A stretch of 64,000 nucleotides of DNA from contig NZ_JAGBKM010000003.1 of NCBI RefSeq assembly GCF_017498085.1, forward strand, positions 148,033-212,032, in the 5' to 3' direction. The position numbers and the translations under genes are program-made. Below, one piece after another: positions 9,060 through 18,431 of this stretch (the stretch's first letter is position 1; every line of letters begins with the position of its first letter). The notes under the pieces are model-generated. The model ran no database searches, was not told where the DNA came from, and saw only the letters and a list, made by a program, of their open reading frames with translations. The DNA is from Psychrobacter coccoides. Its GTDB lineage: Bacteria; Pseudomonadota; Gammaproteobacteria; Pseudomonadales; Moraxellaceae.

Positions 9060-9629
9060 AATAGGAAACCTGAGCCCAAAGTATCGGGGCGTTTTTGCGT
9101 CAAAGATATGAGAGTTTGCGTTTATATTGATACGCTTATGAGTGTGTCTGCCGATACCCGTCATAGAGTCAGCTGTCATCAAGCCATTACCAATAAAAAC
9201 ATTTATCGATACTATCAAATTTTTCGCAAGCAAGCTAAACTATCGCCTTATATAGTAGGCAATAGAAATTTAATTAACATTTATCATTACTATTTTTATA
9301 ATTACGTTACTTTTCACTTTTTGGTTACTTTTTTGCAGCGTCATTTAAGTGTTAATGACTTTTTCAAACCCCTGTCTGCTAGCTAAAGCACGCTATTATA
9401 GTTAGGCTCTGTTGCTAGGGCGTGTCTTCAATTCAAATGATGATATCTAAATGGGCTAAAAATGGCTAAATTTTGTCATACTGCGTCAAATAACTGGTTA
9501 ATATCCCGATATTATCTTCGTTATTTTCCTTGTCTGACAGCAATTTATCTCATTTTTATGACCATTTTTAAAATGAAGACACGCCCTAGTCTTATTATGC
9601 TTTATAGCCACTTATAACTGTCTGAATCT
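9060..9629. other. Intergenic region upstream of the M15-type gene and rodA
   Basis: About 570 bp between divergent genes. The left part (9060-9400) is AT-rich and may hold the peptidase promoter; the right part is occupied by the inverted-repeat element at 9415-9589. Open frames crossing the left part lack a ribosome-binding site and coding character. Confidence 0.45.
9415..9589. mobile_element. MITE-like element with 16-bp perfect terminal inverted repeats
   Basis: CTAGGGCGTGTCTTCA at 9415-9430 is exactly inverted as TGAAGACACGCCCTAG at 9574-9589. The ends continue in weaker similarity for about 15 bp. The 175-bp interior has no ORF. The outermost CTAG is a palindrome and could be a 4-bp target site of the kind used by IS5-group elements, leaving 12-bp true ends. 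It sits about 40 bp upstream of rodA, so it may contribute to that promoter region. I cannot name the parent transposon. Confidence 0.6.
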
Positions 9630-10772
9630 ATGTCTCTTAATCCACAGTATCGCTTTTCACGTCAAAGCCATCATTTCGGTCAAATAAATGAGCGGAGTCT
9701 TTGGCAGCGCATTCATATAGACCCTTGGTTGACCATATTACTTCTCACCATTTGTAGCATTGGCCTGACCATACTGTATAGTGCCTCATCACAAGATAAA
9801 GCCATGGTCATTCGCCAAATGGTGAGCTATGGTGTCGGCTTCACCGTCATGTTTATTATGGCTCAGATACCGCCAAGTCTTTATCGCACCTTCACACCGA
9901 TTTTTTATATCTTAGGTATAGTATTACTGATATTGGTGGAGTTTATCGGTGAGGTACGTATGGGCGCCAAGCGTTGGATTGATATTCCAGGATTTGGCAG
10001 CGTACAGCCATCAGAGTTTATGAAGCTTGGCATGCCTATGATGTGTGCTTGGTTTTTGTCTAAACGAGAACTGCCCCCATCATTTTTGAGTGTCATGATG
10101 ACACTGGTCCTCATTATCGTCCCTGTACTGCTTGTAGCGATAGAGCCAGACCTTGGCACTTCGTTACTGGTCGCTGCAAGCGGCATCTTTGTGTTGTTTT
10201 TGGCAGGATTGCCTTGGTGGATGATATCTGGTGCAATTACTTTAGCCATTCCTATGGTTATTTTTGCCTGGCAGTTTTTATTGCACGATTATCAACGAAC
10301 TCGGGTATTGACGTTATTTAATCCAGAAGGTGATGCTCAAGGCGCTGGGTGGAATATCATCCAATCCAAAACAGCGATTGGGGCAGGCGGACTTTCTGGT
10401 AAAGGATACTTAGAAGGCACCCAGTCACACCTGCATTTTTTGCCTGAAGGACATACCGACTTTATCATAGCCGCCTTTTCAGAAGAGTTCGGTCTGTTTG
10501 GTGTCATACTATTGATGTTTATCTATGCTTGTCTATTGATTCGTGCCCTCTATATTGCGTTTGTGCATCCGGACACTTACAGTCGGCTTCTCGCAGGAGC
10601 CATTGGCATGTCGTTCTTTGTTTATATTTTTGTCAATGTGGGTATGGTTGGTGGGCTGCTACCCGTGGTTGGCGTTCCACTGCCATTTATTAGCTACGGC
10701 GGTACAGCAATTGTGACTTTAATGGCTGGGTTTGGTTTACTGATGTCTATCCATACTCATAAACAACTGTAA
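9630..10772 (+). CDS. rodA: Rod-shape peptidoglycan glycosyltransferase RodA
   Basis: A 380-residue SEDS-family polymerase with about ten transmembrane helices. It polymerises lipid II into glycan strands in the elongasome together with PBP2. Family signatures visible are the PSEFMKLGMPMM segment, EPDLGTSLLV (the invariant catalytic-region Asp), GAGGLSGKGYLEGTQS with HLHFLPEGHTDFI, and the C-terminal GVPLPFISYGGTA. The N-terminal cytoplasmic stretch is about 30 residues. The usual neighbour mrdA (PBP2) is not adjacent here, but rlpA follows on the same strand after about 600 bp, as in many gammaproteobacteria. RodA rather than FtsW is favoured by the length and the PEGHTDFI loop. Confidence 0.93.
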   Translation: MSLNPQYRFSRQSHHFGQINERSLWQRIHIDPWLTILLLTICSIGLTILYSASSQDKAMVIRQMVSYGVGFTVMFIMAQIPPSLYRTFTPIFYILGIVLLILVEFIGEVRMGAKRWIDIPGFGSVQPSEFMKLGMPMMCAWFLSKRELPPSFLSVMMTLVLIIVPVLLVAIEPDLGTSLLVAASGIFVLFLAGLPWWMISGAITLAIPMVIFAWQFLLHDYQRTRVLTLFNPEGDAQGAGWNIIQSKTAIGAGGLSGKGYLEGTQSHLHFLPEGHTDFIIAAFSEEFGLFGVILLMFIYACLLIRALYIAFVHPDTYSRLLAGAIGMSFFVYIFVNVGMVGGLLPVVGVPLPFISYGGTAIVTLMAGFGLLMSIHTHKQL

Positions 10773-11382
10773 ATATACGATCGACTTTGAGTTTTTAATT
10801 ACTAAAAGTATTAAACAGTTATTAATAAAAATAAATTATGAAAAATTTAATACCTATAAAAAATATTATGATTAGAAAAACTCATTAATTACTTAATAAG
10901 CTAAATACTCCGATAAGGTAGCGCTCCTAAATCTATAATATTATTGCTAAATATGTTTATACTCTACTCTTAGAGCTCTAATTTTATCTGATAATAGGCA
11001 GTACCTATACAATGTTTTTAGCACTTGTCATTTACAAAAAAGTACGCTACTCTCTTTTTACTGCGTATTGATACATAAACTATACATAGCTGCTAATAAA
11101 ATTAGCAATGAATCATAATGTGGTCGGAGCTGCTCCGTATAGTGAGCTTTTATATTTTCATAAGCACTACTTAATTAACGCTTGGCTAACAAAGATACAT
11201 CTAAAGCCAATGAAAATGTCATCATCAATAATTTTTGTATTTCGTACAACAATAAAACAAACTTACTCATACCTTAAAACCTATCTATAAAGTGATTGGG
11301 CTTTTAAATCAGTAACCAAACGACTTTATAGTTTACTTGTCATTAAAAGTTAGGTTCTAAGGTATAAGTTATAGAGGTATTT
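10773..11382. other. AT-rich spacer between rodA and rlpA
   Basis: About 610 bp, very AT-rich, with several short A/T runs and no convincing gene. A 60-codon frame at 11108-11290 has no ribosome-binding site and atypical composition. No clear terminator or repeat was found. The rlpA promoter presumably lies in the last 150 bp. Confidence 0.45.
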
Positions 11383-11991
11383 ATGAATAAGCGTCTATCT
11401 GGTTTACTCACAATGTCAGTATGCTTGTTTGCTGGCTCTGCAATGACCTCTCAAGCCAGTGCAATTGAATCAAAGATTTCCTCAGCAAGTTTAGATGATG
11501 CCTCTCATATCGATCGTGTACTTGGTGAGCTTACTCGCCAACATGATAATGCCTCAAGTTTAGTCAAGTCTGCCCGTCAACCGACTTCGTTGGCGCTGAG
11601 CAGCTCTTTACTGGCTAGTGATACTAGCGAGGTTTCAAACGATGAAGATGTATTAGAGCGCTTGACTGCCGTAGCATCCAACTCTGTCAGCAAGTTTAAG
11701 CAGACAGGCTTAGCTTCTTGGTACGGTCGTAAGTTCCATGGCCGCAAAACTGCCAGCGGTGAGACCTTTGATATGAACGCTCTGACCGCAGCCCATCGCT
11801 CACTGCCGCTGAATTGCTACGTGAAAGTGACAAACAAAACCAACGGAAAAAGTGTCGTGGTAAAGGTTAATGATCGTGGTCCCTTTACTGGTAATCGTGT
11901 GCTTGATCTGTCTTATGGGGCGGCTAAACGCTTGGGCATTACCAATAAAGGCGTCGGTAACGTTTCAATTGAGCGTGTTGATGGGCCTTAA
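11383..11991 (+). CDS. rlpA: RlpA-like septal ring lytic transglycosylase / DPBB protein
   Basis: A 202-residue secreted protein. A signal peptide (LLTMSVCLFAGSAMTSQASA) is followed by a Ser-rich linker and a C-terminal double-psi beta-barrel (about residues 107-198) with the family motifs GLASWYGRKFHGRKTASGE, ALTAAHRSLP, VKVNDRGPF and LDLSYGAAKRLG. In Pseudomonas, RlpA cleaves naked glycan strands at the septum; the catalytic Asp-containing NDRGPF and the conserved Glu/His residues are present here. No SPOR domain follows the barrel, unlike the E. coli and Pseudomonas proteins, and I see no lipobox, so this is a shorter version and may be free in the periplasm. Confidence 0.85.
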   Translation: MNKRLSGLLTMSVCLFAGSAMTSQASAIESKISSASLDDASHIDRVLGELTRQHDNASSLVKSARQPTSLALSSSLLASDTSEVSNDEDVLERLTAVASNSVSKFKQTGLASWYGRKFHGRKTASGETFDMNALTAAHRSLPLNCYVKVTNKTNGKSVVVKVNDRGPFTGNRVLDLSYGAAKRLGITNKGVGNVSIERVDGP

Positions 11992-12061
11992 TCTTTAACT
12001 GTATTTCACAGCCTTCACTGATAGACGTATGGCTTTTACATCTCTGATATTTAGCTTATCA

Positions 12062-13504
12062 TCACAGCTCAAACGCTCTTTCTATCGCATCATCCAACCG
12101 CTCTACAGCCAGTACCGTTATTCCTCTAAACTGCGGTGAGTTAGTGGCAGGCGCATTGGCTTTAGGAATAATAGCGTGGGTAAACCCATGCTTCATTGCT
12201 TCTTTTAAGCGCTCCTGACCATTAGGAACAGGGCGTATCTCCCCTGATAACCCCACTTCACCAAAGACGGCCAACGATGAGGGCAAAGCCCTTTCTTTGA
12301 TGCTAGATGCACACGCCAATAGCACGGCTAAATCCGAGCCTGTCTCTATCACCTTGACACCACCAACCACGTTTACATACACATCTTGCCCACTGGTATG
12401 GATACCGCCATGACGATGCATGACTGCAAGCAGCATCGAGAGACGCTGAAAATCCAGACCTAATGCCATACGCCTTGGCTGTCCTTGTGAGTCATCAACC
12501 AGTGCCTGAACTTCAACCAGTAGAGGTCTGGTGCCTTCACGGCTTACCATCACCACAGATCCGGCCACCGGTTTTTCATAACGACTCAAAAATATCGCTG
12601 ATGGGTTTGCGACCTCTTTGAGCCCCATATCTGTCATACCAAAAATACCAAGCTCATTCACTGCACCAAAGCGGTTTTTGACCGCTCGAATCATTCGAAA
12701 ACGCGCATCAGACTGCCCTTCAAAATACAGTACCGTGTCCACCATATGCTCAAGCACTCGAGGTCCTGCCAGCGTCCCTTCTTTGGTGACGTGACCGACC
12801 AAAAACAGCGCTGTACCGGTTTGTTTGGCATACCTTGTCAATATCGCCGCCGACTCTCGAATCTGACTGACACCACCTGGGGCTGAATTAATGGCGTCCG
12901 TATAAATGGTCTGGATAGAGTCAATGATAGCGACTGCTGGCTGCTCTTGGGTGAGCGCCGCACAAATCGTCTCGACATTGGTCTCAGCCAATACTCGCAA
13001 TCGATCCGCTGGCAAGTCTAAACGCTGTGCACGCATGGCGACCTGCGCCAGTGACTCCTCACCCGTGACATATAGCGCACTACCTGCTAGCGAATCTGCG
13101 CGCGCCATGTTGGTTGCTGTTTGTAGCAAGATTGTCGATTTACCGATACCTGGATCGCCGCCTATCAGCACCACCGACCCTGCGACCAAGCCGCCACCCA
13201 ATACTCGATCAAACTCACTGATACCAGTTGGTAGCCGTGTATCCAAAGTCACACTCACTGCATTGAGCGGCATAACAGCACTATGTGTACCTGAGTAATT
13301 ACCTGCTGAAGCAGCTCCACTTGCATGACGTGATGGTGTCCGATGACTTACTGGCTTAGACGACGGTTTATTGTGATGCGGCATACTGACATTTGGTGCT
13401 TCAACCAAGCTGTTCCACTCATTACAATCTGAGCACTGGCCTGACCATTTACCAAAATGCGCACCGCAGTTTTGACAGACATAGCTGGTTTTATTTTTTG
13501 CCAT
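12062..13504 (-). CDS. radA: DNA repair protein RadA (branch-migration ATPase)
   Basis: A 480-residue RecA-like ATPase that promotes branch migration during recombinational repair. Domains in order: an N-terminal zinc finger (CQNCGAHFGKWSGQCSDC, four cysteines), a RecA-like core with Walker A GGDPGIGKST and Walker B-like VAIIDSIQ, the RadA-specific KNRFG motif, and a C-terminal Lon-protease-like domain (residues about 300-480) that lacks the Lon Ser/Lys dyad and serves as a scaffold. A Ser/His-rich linker (about residues 40-75) separates the zinc finger from the core. It begins 10 bp after lptB ends, so it is probably at the tail of the lpt transcript. Confidence 0.95.
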   Translation of the reverse strand: MAKNKTSYVCQNCGAHFGKWSGQCSDCNEWNSLVEAPNVSMPHHNKPSSKPVSHRTPSRHASGAASAGNYSGTHSAVMPLNAVSVTLDTRLPTGISEFDRVLGGGLVAGSVVLIGGDPGIGKSTILLQTATNMARADSLAGSALYVTGEESLAQVAMRAQRLDLPADRLRVLAETNVETICAALTQEQPAVAIIDSIQTIYTDAINSAPGGVSQIRESAAILTRYAKQTGTALFLVGHVTKEGTLAGPRVLEHMVDTVLYFEGQSDARFRMIRAVKNRFGAVNELGIFGMTDMGLKEVANPSAIFLSRYEKPVAGSVVMVSREGTRPLLVEVQALVDDSQGQPRRMALGLDFQRLSMLLAVMHRHGGIHTSGQDVYVNVVGGVKVIETGSDLAVLLACASSIKERALPSSLAVFGEVGLSGEIRPVPNGQERLKEAMKHGFTHAIIPKANAPATNSPQFRGITVLAVERLDDAIERAFEL

Positions 13505-13514
13505 TATCTAAACC

Positions 13515-14330
13515 TTATACCTGAAAGTCTTTACCGAGATAGACCGACTTCACTAAGTTGTTATTCAAGATATCTTGTGGCGTACCTTCAGCGATAATAG
13601 CGCCCTCTGACACAATATACGCTTTTTCACAAATCGCTAATGTGTCACGGACATTATGATCAGTAATGAGGACACCGATGCCACGTTTTTTTAGCGTTAA
13701 GATCACTTCTTTAATGTCACCTACAGAGATAGGATCGACACCTGCAAAGGGCTCATCCAACAATATAAACTTGGGATCGGCAGCCAATGCACGAGCAATC
13801 TCGCAGCGGCGACGCTCACCTCCAGAGACACTCATTCCCAACGACTGACGGACGTGATCTAAATTGAACTCAGCGATTAGCTTTTCTAGCTCTTGCTGCT
13901 GCTCACGTCTTGTTAACTCCTTACGGGTTTGCAATATGGCTAAGATATTATCTTCTATCGACAGCTTGCGAAAGATAGAGGCCTCTTGTGGTAGATAGCC
14001 GATACCGGCCCGAGCACGCTCATGCATGGCATATTTGGACAAATCCATCTTACCCAACGTCACCCGGCCTTTATCCATATTGACCAAACCAACAACCATG
14101 TAAAAGCTGGTCGTCTTACCCGCCCCATTAGGTCCTAACAGTCCAACGACTTGACCTTGTTCCACAGAAAAAGACACGTCCTTGACCACCCAGCGTTTGC
14201 CATAACGCTTGCCTAGATTTTGCATGGTCAGCCGTATATTTGTTGGTGAGACCTTCTCAGCGATATTAGCTGCTGCTTGATTATTAGAATCACTCTTAGA
14301 ACTGCTGTGCACATCTTGATTATCACTCAT
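13515..14330 (-). CDS. lptB: LPS export ABC transporter ATPase LptB
   Basis: A 271-residue cytoplasmic ATPase that, with LptFG and LptC, extracts lipopolysaccharide from the inner membrane for transport along the Lpt bridge. Walker A is [10 protein letters not shown], the Q-loop region is [14 protein letters not shown], the signature is [16 protein letters not shown], Walker B is [13 protein letters not shown] and the switch His lies in ITDHNVRD. The N-terminal 30 residues (Ser/Asn-rich) exceed the usual LptB length of about 241. It follows lptA by 50 bp. The genes for the LptFG permease are not in the window. Confidence 0.95.
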   Translation of the reverse strand: MSDNQDVHSSSKSDSNNQAAANIAEKVSPTNIRLTMQNLGKRYGKRWVVKDVSFSVEQGQVVGLLGPNGAGKTTSFYMVVGLVNMDKGRVTLGKMDLSKYAMHERARAGIGYLPQEASIFRKLSIEDNILAILQTRKELTRREQQQELEKLIAEFNLDHVRQSLGMSVSGGERRRCEIARALAADPKFILLDEPFAGVDPISVGDIKEVILTLKKRGIGVLITDHNVRDTLAICEKAYIVSEGAIIAEGTPQDILNNNLVKSVYLGKDFQV

Positions 14331-14380
14331 GCTCTACTCATACTCATACAACATTTAAACGCTTAACGAAGCCTTATTGA

Positions 14381-14935
14381 TTAGCGTATACTGCTTTGGT
14401 TGGTACTATTATTAGGCGGTAGTATCAACTCAACACGCTGACTGCCTCCAGCAGTTGCCTCTACGTCACCAGCTTTTAGACTATAACGAATGACATTACC
14501 TGCAAAGCTCGCCCCATTTTGATCAAGCTTGGCATTACCGGTTAGGGTAATGATGCCTGTCACCGCATTATAGTCTATCTTATTGGCTTGACCCTTAGCC
14601 AAGCCCTTTTCTTTAGTCACTATCTGCTGCATGGTCGCTGGGCGCCCAGTTGCCACTGCAGAGTTGATACTGCGCTGCTGAGATAAGTTGACTGTAATAT
14701 CATCAGCGGTAAGCCTAAGTGTGCCTTGAGTGATAATGACATTGCCAGAGTAGCTTGTGACACCTGTACGCTCACTATAAGTCGCTTTGTCAGCCAACAG
14801 CTTGATAGGCTGATTGGCATCAGATGGTAACGCATGACTATATACAGGTAGCGCCAATAGCATGATGGTCGGCAGGACATGCAGACAACGAAAGTTATGA
14901 TTCAAGCGTTTATTAAAAAACTTTTTAGATTTCAT
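14381..14935 (-). CDS. lptA: LPS transport periplasmic protein LptA
   Basis: A 184-residue periplasmic bridge protein. A basic N-terminus and signal peptide (VLPTIMLLALPVYSHA) precede an OstA-type beta-jellyroll (about residues 45-165) with characteristic repeats such as ADKATYSERTGVTSYSGNV and ADDITVNLS. LptA oligomers connect LptC in the inner membrane with LptD in the outer membrane. The order lptC-lptA-lptB is conserved, but here 215 bp separate lptC from lptA, where the genes usually abut or overlap. Confidence 0.9.
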   Translation of the reverse strand: MKSKKFFNKRLNHNFRCLHVLPTIMLLALPVYSHALPSDANQPIKLLADKATYSERTGVTSYSGNVIITQGTLRLTADDITVNLSQQRSINSAVATGRPATMQQIVTKEKGLAKGQANKIDYNAVTGIITLTGNAKLDQNGASFAGNVIRYSLKAGDVEATAGGSQRVELILPPNNSTNQSSIR

Positions 14936-15150
14936 AGGCGGCTCTTTATATAATAAGATGACAGTGAGTGCTAGGAGGTATGATCATGTGATCAAAGAAA
15001 AACAAAGTCGATACACTTGTATTGATATGCTACTGGTGTCAACTTTTCTCGCATGCTATGCCTACATCACTTTATGCTGGCAAATCTAATACCAAGCGCT
15101 CTGTGGCGCTTTTAAAGTCTGTTGACATAGACTGTTCTTTCTAGCCGTGA

Positions 15151-15738
15151 TTAAAACAAGGCTTTATCTTGACGCTCAGCTGGCGTAAATGTGACAGCAA
15201 CTTCACCAAACTCATAATCTCCAGTCTCAAGATTGGCGGTCATGGTTGCGGCTTGAAAACGATTCATACCTTGTTCAACCTGAACGGGTTCCTCGCTATA
15301 AACTTGCCGTGATTTCGTATTTCCCTTGAGCGCTTGCCCTGTGACCTTAATGGGTTCACTGTCTGACGTATCGTCAGTCTTATTTTCGCTCACTAAACTA
15401 AAGCCATCAAACAGCTGCAAGTCGCCCGTTTGTTGATTCATAGTAGCACTACCCGCTTCAATGACATAGCGCTGCTCATCAGAAGGCTCCCAGTTCATGG
15501 TGATACCGGACATTTCATCTAAATTGGTTGCAGGATTGTGCGTTAAGGAGTCGGCATTTAGCTCATATTCAGTTTCACCTTTTTCATTGGTCTGTATCGC
15601 CTGAATATCAGTCGCTTCATAATCAACTTCAGAGGTTTGTATGTTTACAGGTGGTGTTATGTCGCCTTGCTTGCGAAAGAACCAGCCTGCTATCACGGCA
15701 ATGATGACTGCAATAATGATTAAAACACGAGTGTTCAC
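15151..15738 (-). CDS. lptC: LPS export protein LptC
   Basis: A 195-residue bitopic protein with a single N-terminal transmembrane helix (VLIIIAVIIAVIAGWFF) and a periplasmic beta-jellyroll related to LptA (YELNADSLTHNPATNLDEM, VTGQALKGNTKSRQVY). It accepts lipopolysaccharide from LptBFG and passes it to LptA. The start overlaps the end of kdsC by 4 bp (ATGA), indicating translational coupling. Identity relies on length, topology and position, since LptC is poorly conserved. Confidence 0.85.
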   Translation of the reverse strand: MNTRVLIIIAVIIAVIAGWFFRKQGDITPPVNIQTSEVDYEATDIQAIQTNEKGETEYELNADSLTHNPATNLDEMSGITMNWEPSDEQRYVIEAGSATMNQQTGDLQLFDGFSLVSENKTDDTSDSEPIKVTGQALKGNTKSRQVYSEEPVQVEQGMNRFQAATMTANLETGDYEFGEVAVTFTPAERQDKALF

Positions 15739-16304
15739 GATGGCTCATCCTGAGTGTTAACATCATCAAGTGTATGGTGCGCAATAAAGTCTTGATAATG
15801 ACCATGGCCTTTTAAAATAAGATCACAGACCTCTCGGACAGCGCCTGTACCACCCGATTTGGTTGTTACCATATCGCTACGCTTAATCACCTCAGCATGG
15901 GCATTGGGCACGGTAGCAGCGAATCCAACCGTTTGCATCGCCTTAATATCAGGTAAATCATCGCCCATATAAGCACAGTCAGCAGCGGTTATATCCAGCT
16001 CTGGATCCAATGTCGATAGCAACTCATTGAGAGCAGTCAGCTTATCATCACGCCCTTGAACCACATAGTTCACACCCATCTCGGCAGCACGCTTATCTAC
16101 CATGGCACTGCGACGCCCAGTAATGATCGCTGTCAAGACTCCATAACGAGTTAAAGACTTAACGCCTACGCCATCTTGTACCGAAAACGCCTTAGTTTCT
16201 ATACCATTGGCGTCATAAATAATCTGGCCGTTTGACAAAATACCATCGACATCCATAACCAGTAGCTTTACTTGTCCCGCTTTTTTTATTAAGTCTTGCA
16301 TCAT
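15735..16304 (-). CDS. kdsC: 3-deoxy-D-manno-octulosonate 8-phosphate phosphatase KdsC
   Basis: A 189-residue HAD-superfamily phosphatase that hydrolyses Kdo-8-phosphate to Kdo for the LPS inner core. HAD motifs: DVDGILSNG (nucleophile and acid/base aspartates), TGRRSAMVDKRA (motif II region), and GDDLPDIKAMQ (motif IV). There is no cap domain, as expected for tetrameric C0-type HAD enzymes. It sits between kdsD and lptC, the canonical order for coupling Kdo synthesis to LPS export. Two adjacent ATG codons follow a GAGAG site; the first is used here. Confidence 0.95.
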   Translation of the reverse strand: MMQDLIKKAGQVKLLVMDVDGILSNGQIIYDANGIETKAFSVQDGVGVKSLTRYGVLTAIITGRRSAMVDKRAAEMGVNYVVQGRDDKLTALNELLSTLDPELDITAADCAYMGDDLPDIKAMQTVGFAATVPNAHAEVIKRSDMVTTKSGGTGAVREVCDLILKGHGHYQDFIAHHTLDDVNTQDEPS

Positions 16305-16351
16305 AGTCTCTCATCAAGTCGTTTAAGCATAGTTTGTATAGCATTAAGGAG

Positions 16352-17359
16352 TTACTTCACGCCAGCTTGTAATAAGTCATGAACGGTAATAATCGCCTCT
16401 AAGCGCCCCTGTTCATCCATAATCAATAACTGGCTAATGGCATTTTCATTCATCACACTAAGTGCATCTGATGCTCGCATCGTTTTACTGACCTGGCGCG
16501 GATTGGTCGTCATCACTGCATTCATTGGGGTTGCCAAATCAAGTCCTTTCTCAAGTCCACGACGTAAGTCACCATCTGTAAATACACCCACGACTTTTTG
16601 TTCATCATCTGTCACTACAGTCATACCCAGACGTCCAGCTGACATCGTAAACAGCGCCTCCTGTAGCGGAGCTTGCTGATTGATCAGGGGTAAGTCTTCA
16701 GCATTAGTGTGCATCAAATCCTCTACCCTGGTCAGGAGCTGACGGCCAAGTGCCCCAGCAGGATGAGACAAGGCAAAATCTTCTGACGTGAAGTTGCGAG
16801 CATGTACTAACGCAACAGCAAGAGCATCTCCCAGTGCTAAAGTGGCCGTAGTACTAGAAGTTGGCGCGAGGTTAAGTGGGCAGGCTTCCTGTGACTTGCC
16901 AAGTGTCAATGTGATATCAGCCGCTTGTGGTAACATACCACGCTTATCACGGCTGATGCTAATTAATGGAATATTCAGTCGTTTGACCACTGGCAATAAC
17001 ATCTTAATTTCATCGGACTCGCCAGAATTAGAGATAGCAAGCAGCACATCTCCTTTTACCAACATGCCTAGGTCGCCATGACCGGCCTCACCAGGGTGCA
17101 TAAAAAAAGCTGGCGTGCCCGTAGAGGCAAAGGTAGCGGCTATTTTACGGCCGATTAATCCAGACTTACCCATACCCGTCACCACGACCCGACCCTCACA
17201 CGCCAAAATAATGTCACAAGCCTGTGCAAACCTATCATCAATTTGTTCTGTCAACAAAGCTAAAGCCGACTTTTCAGTATTGATCGCTTCTATAGCAGCA
17301 TTTATAAACTGCTCATGAGTGAGGTTTTTTGCACGGTTATCCATTATTAAGCCCAACAT
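16352..17359 (-). CDS. kdsD: Arabinose-5-phosphate isomerase KdsD
   Basis: A 335-residue enzyme converting ribulose-5-phosphate to arabinose-5-phosphate, the first committed step of Kdo synthesis. An N-terminal SIS domain (about residues 45-190) carries VVTGMGKSGLIGRKIAATFA and SNSGESDEI; two CBS domains follow (MHTNAEDLP..., MTTNPRQV...). An alternative ATG five codons in (MDNRAKN) is also possible; neither start has a strong ribosome-binding site. It heads the kdsD-kdsC-lptCAB-radA group. Confidence 0.95.
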   Translation of the reverse strand: MLGLIMDNRAKNLTHEQFINAAIEAINTEKSALALLTEQIDDRFAQACDIILACEGRVVVTGMGKSGLIGRKIAATFASTGTPAFFMHPGEAGHGDLGMLVKGDVLLAISNSGESDEIKMLLPVVKRLNIPLISISRDKRGMLPQAADITLTLGKSQEACPLNLAPTSSTTATLALGDALAVALVHARNFTSEDFALSHPAGALGRQLLTRVEDLMHTNAEDLPLINQQAPLQEALFTMSAGRLGMTVVTDDEQKVVGVFTDGDLRRGLEKGLDLATPMNAVMTTNPRQVSKTMRASDALSVMNENAISQLLIMDEQGRLEAIITVHDLLQAGVK

Positions 17360-17467
17360 CTGTAATTAATCAAGGTGCTATTTTACTATATAAAGCGCAA
17401 CATTAATAATATAAGCCAAAACAATATGACTGATCTAAGCGCCCTACTTTATAAATACTTTTGCATA

Positions 17468-17496
17468 TAAAAAAGACCCACTTAGTAGCAGGTCTG
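17468..17496 (-). terminator. Intrinsic terminator after hfq
   Basis: On the minus strand an AGACC...GGGTCT hairpin is followed directly by a run of T residues, about 45 bp past the hfq stop. Confidence 0.7.
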
Positions 17497-17540
17497 TCTT
17501 ATGCATAAATACAGTCTATGGCAGTAGCGTCTGTCGATGT

Positions 17541-18068
17541 TTACTTATTGTCGTCAAAGTTATCGCTTGGCTTGTCTTCAAAACCTGTACCCTCTGCTGG
17601 GCTCTCAAAACCACGGTCTTGACCAAAGCCACCACGCTCAAAACCTCGGTCTGTCGTTGGACCTAAGCCGCCACGCTCAAAACCTCGATCTTGACCTTGA
17701 CCAAAGCCGCTGCGGCTAAATCCACGACTGGAGGCAAAACCACGCTCTTCAAAACCACCTGCGCTGCCGCCTCGCTCAAAACCAGATGACGTGCCGCCGC
17801 CTTGATACCCTGAAACGCCTTGCGTTTGCATCCCGCCTCCGGTACTCGCTGTACCACTACTGCGCGGATTGCGTGCCGGCACCACTGTGGAGATGGCGTG
17901 CTTATAGACCATTTGGCTGACTGTGTTCTTTAATAACACCACATACTGATCAAATGACTCAATTTGACCTTGTAATTTTATTCCATTGACCAAAAAAATT
18001 GATACAGGAATACGATCTTTACGTAGCGAGTTTAAAAACGGATCTTGTAGGGTTTGTCCTTTTGACAT
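17541..18068 (-). CDS. hfq: RNA chaperone Hfq with long glycine-rich C-terminal tail
   Basis: Residues 1-68 form the Sm fold: [32 protein letters not shown] includes the proximal-face Gln/Asp and the distal-face residues, and [11 protein letters not shown] is the Sm2 motif with the Tyr-Lys-His triad. The hexamer pairs sRNAs with mRNAs. The remaining 105 residues are low-complexity, built on repeated GFERGG, GFGQ and DRGFE units, ending in an acidic tip ([11 protein letters not shown]). Total length is 175 residues, against about 102 in E. coli; Gly-rich tails are known in Moraxellaceae Hfq. The acidic tip may mimic RNA as proposed for E. coli Hfq, which is inference here. The mutL-miaA-hfq order is conserved. 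Confidence 0.95.
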   Translation of the reverse strand: MSKGQTLQDPFLNSLRKDRIPVSIFLVNGIKLQGQIESFDQYVVLLKNTVSQMVYKHAISTVVPARNPRSSGTASTGGGMQTQGVSGYQGGGTSSGFERGGSAGGFEERGFASSRGFSRSGFGQGQDRGFERGGLGPTTDRGFERGGFGQDRGFESPAEGTGFEDKPSDNFDDNK

Positions 18069-18431
18069 AAAAACTCTCCTAAATAATATATATAATTATT
18101 GTTAAGTACTTATTTAATTATAATGGTTAATAGCAGATACAATAGTAAGTTGTTATGGTTAAAACGTATCTAAATAAGCACTTATATGTTCTCAAGTCAT
18201 TATACTTTATCGTAAATGATATCTTATTGTAACCAATTAAATGGGTCACTATATTTGTAATAATGTAATTAGGGTAGCAAACAAGCTGCTGCCATATAGA
18301 ATTATAGCAGCTCACTCAGCTGAGCTTTGAAACTTATTGTCATTTGCCTCTTATCACTTGTCTGTCACTTGCTGATTGTAACACCTAGTATCAGCTCTTA
18401 CTATCATTGACCCGATATCTCTCACCTCGTC
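18069..18431. other. Spacer between hfq and miaA
   Basis: About 360 AT-rich bases downstream of miaA and upstream of hfq on the minus strand. It presumably contains the hfq promoter. A frame at 18127-18315 encodes a Tyr/Ile-rich string with no ribosome-binding site and I do not accept it. No repeat was noticed. Confidence 0.4.

Noticed and set aside
9060..9233. N-terminal extension of the M15-type peptidase
   Set aside because: A normal signal peptide starts at the internal ATG 9059; the extension would bury it.
11108..11290. 60-codon plus-strand ORF in the rodA-rlpA spacer
   Set aside because: No ribosome-binding site, very AT-rich composition and no recognisable motif; likely chance.
18127..18315. 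62-codon minus-strand ORF in the hfq-miaA spacer
   Set aside because: Low-complexity AT-driven translation with no start signals; the region is more likely the hfq promoter.
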